From NCBI GenBank assembly GCA_039028895.1, contig JBCCHF010000004.1, positions 62,001 to 126,000 of the forward strand: 64,000 nucleotides of DNA. Reading direction: 5' to 3'. Source of the DNA: JAHDCJ01 sp039028895 (GTDB lineage Bacteria; Bacteroidota; Bacteroidia; Chitinophagales; Saprospiraceae). Under the pieces are notes generated by a model. The model searched no databases and was not told where the DNA came from. It saw only the letters and a program-made list of their open reading frames with translations. Below, one piece after another: positions 63,577 to 64,000 of this stretch. A program made the translations under genes and the position numbers. The number at the start of each line of letters is the position of its first letter. Position 1 is the stretch's first letter.

Positions 63577-64000
63577 CTACCCTAAAATAATTTCCCAGTA
63601 CTGGAACCCAAAGTAGAGCATCAATAAGAATAGATGCAAAAATTCTGAAATTGGTTTATTTCGGATGTTCAGAAAATGAAGGCACAAAAATACAGATATT
63701 GGTACGCAAATAATAATCAAATGTTCTGTTTGTACACCAGCCTGCATAAATATCGACAGGGCAGCAACAGGGATGGACCAAAACAAAAGCCAAATGTATT
63801 TCTGAATCTGGATCTTGGTCTTTGATAATAAGCCCTGGATATTGACAAACGATAACATAATTATGAACCCTGAAAAAATGACTTTCACCCATACCCGCCA
63901 GTTATTCTGGATATCAAAATCAAGAAATCCATAATTGGGAAGTATTTGCGTAGTCCAGAAAGAATTCAGGCTGTCTACCCAGAAGAAATAGGTGCATAGT
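63577..64000 (-). CDS. Integral membrane protein, truncated by the window end
   Basis: The frame is open to the last base, so only the C-terminal part (about 140 aa) is visible. It holds four hydrophobic helices: FSGFIIMLSFVN, YIWLLFWSIPVAALSIF, HLIIICVPISVFLCLHF and FLHLFLLMLYFGFQYW. The YFFWVDSLNSFW stretch resembles the DUF6427 membrane family of Bacteroidota, but I am not certain. Function unknown. Confidence 0.55.
   Translation of the reverse strand, partial: LCTYFFWVDSLNSFWTTQILPNYGFLDFDIQNNWRVWVKVIFSGFIIMLSFVNIQGLLSKTKIQIQKYIWLLFWSIPVAALSIFMQAGVQTEHLIIICVPISVFLCLHFLNIRNKPISEFLHLFLLMLYFGFQYWEIILG

Overview
The window is about 64 kb of chromosome from a Bacteroidota bacterium, most probably of the Saprospiraceae/Saprospiria type. 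This is an inference from gene content. Indicators are type IX secretion (T9SS) C-terminal sorting domains on PKD-rich secreted proteins, TAnnTTTG-type promoter -7 elements, an almost complete lack of Shine-Dalgarno sequences, a DUF5606 protein, TPR-fused histidine kinases and a PorT-like beta-barrel. No tRNA, rRNA, CRISPR array, insertion sequence or prophage was seen. Both window edges cut genes.

Layout. 1-2.6 kb: a truncated alpha/beta-hydrolase gene and a caspase-like peptidase gene, the first of two cell-death or conflict modules. 3-8 kb: a gamma-glutamyltransferase-family enzyme, then 2-oxoglutarate dehydrogenase E2 (sucB), guanine deaminase and dihydrolipoamide dehydrogenase (lpdA). 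8-17 kb: an unknown helical protein, a giant PKD/dockerin-like/T9SS secreted protein, a GT39-like membrane glycosyltransferase and urocanate hydratase. 17-24.4 kb: the most striking locus, three overlapping genes for a CHAT-type cysteine peptidase, a membrane-anchored STAND NTPase and an exported WD40 protein with about 21 blades. 24.4-31.4 kb: a TPR sensor kinase, a cupredoxin-like protein, a beta-barrel protein, an AraC regulator and small secreted or membrane proteins. 31.5-36.7 kb: a DNA repair methyltransferase, YbaB, and a kynurenine-pathway fragment (3-hydroxyanthranilate dioxygenase, SDR protein, 2-aminomuconate-semialdehyde-type dehydrogenase) with an aberrant Nramp-family transporter. 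36.7-42.4 kb: the rod-shape operon mreBCD-mrdA-rodA. 42.5-47.5 kb: hydrolase, polyprenyl synthase, MscS channel and uvrB. 47.7-52.2 kb: two secreted repeat proteins and a second TPR kinase. 52.5-64 kb: DUF5606, an M3 peptidase, a MurU-like nucleotidyltransferase with a sugar kinase-RapZ fusion, DUF1015 and serA, a small REP-like repeat, a YvlD-type membrane protein, dsbD, purQ and a truncated membrane protein.

Working together: mreBCD/mrdA/rodA, the polyprenyl synthase and the MurU-like/kinase-RapZ pair all serve envelope growth. sucB and lpdA supply two of three subunits of 2-oxoglutarate dehydrogenase; E1 is absent here. The CHAT-STAND-WD40 operon is read as a trans-membrane switch in which an extracytoplasmic WD40/TPR sensor controls a cytoplasmic protease through an NTPase. 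Together with the caspase pair it points to programmed-death or conflict biology. All functional statements are from reading the sequence; no database search was run.
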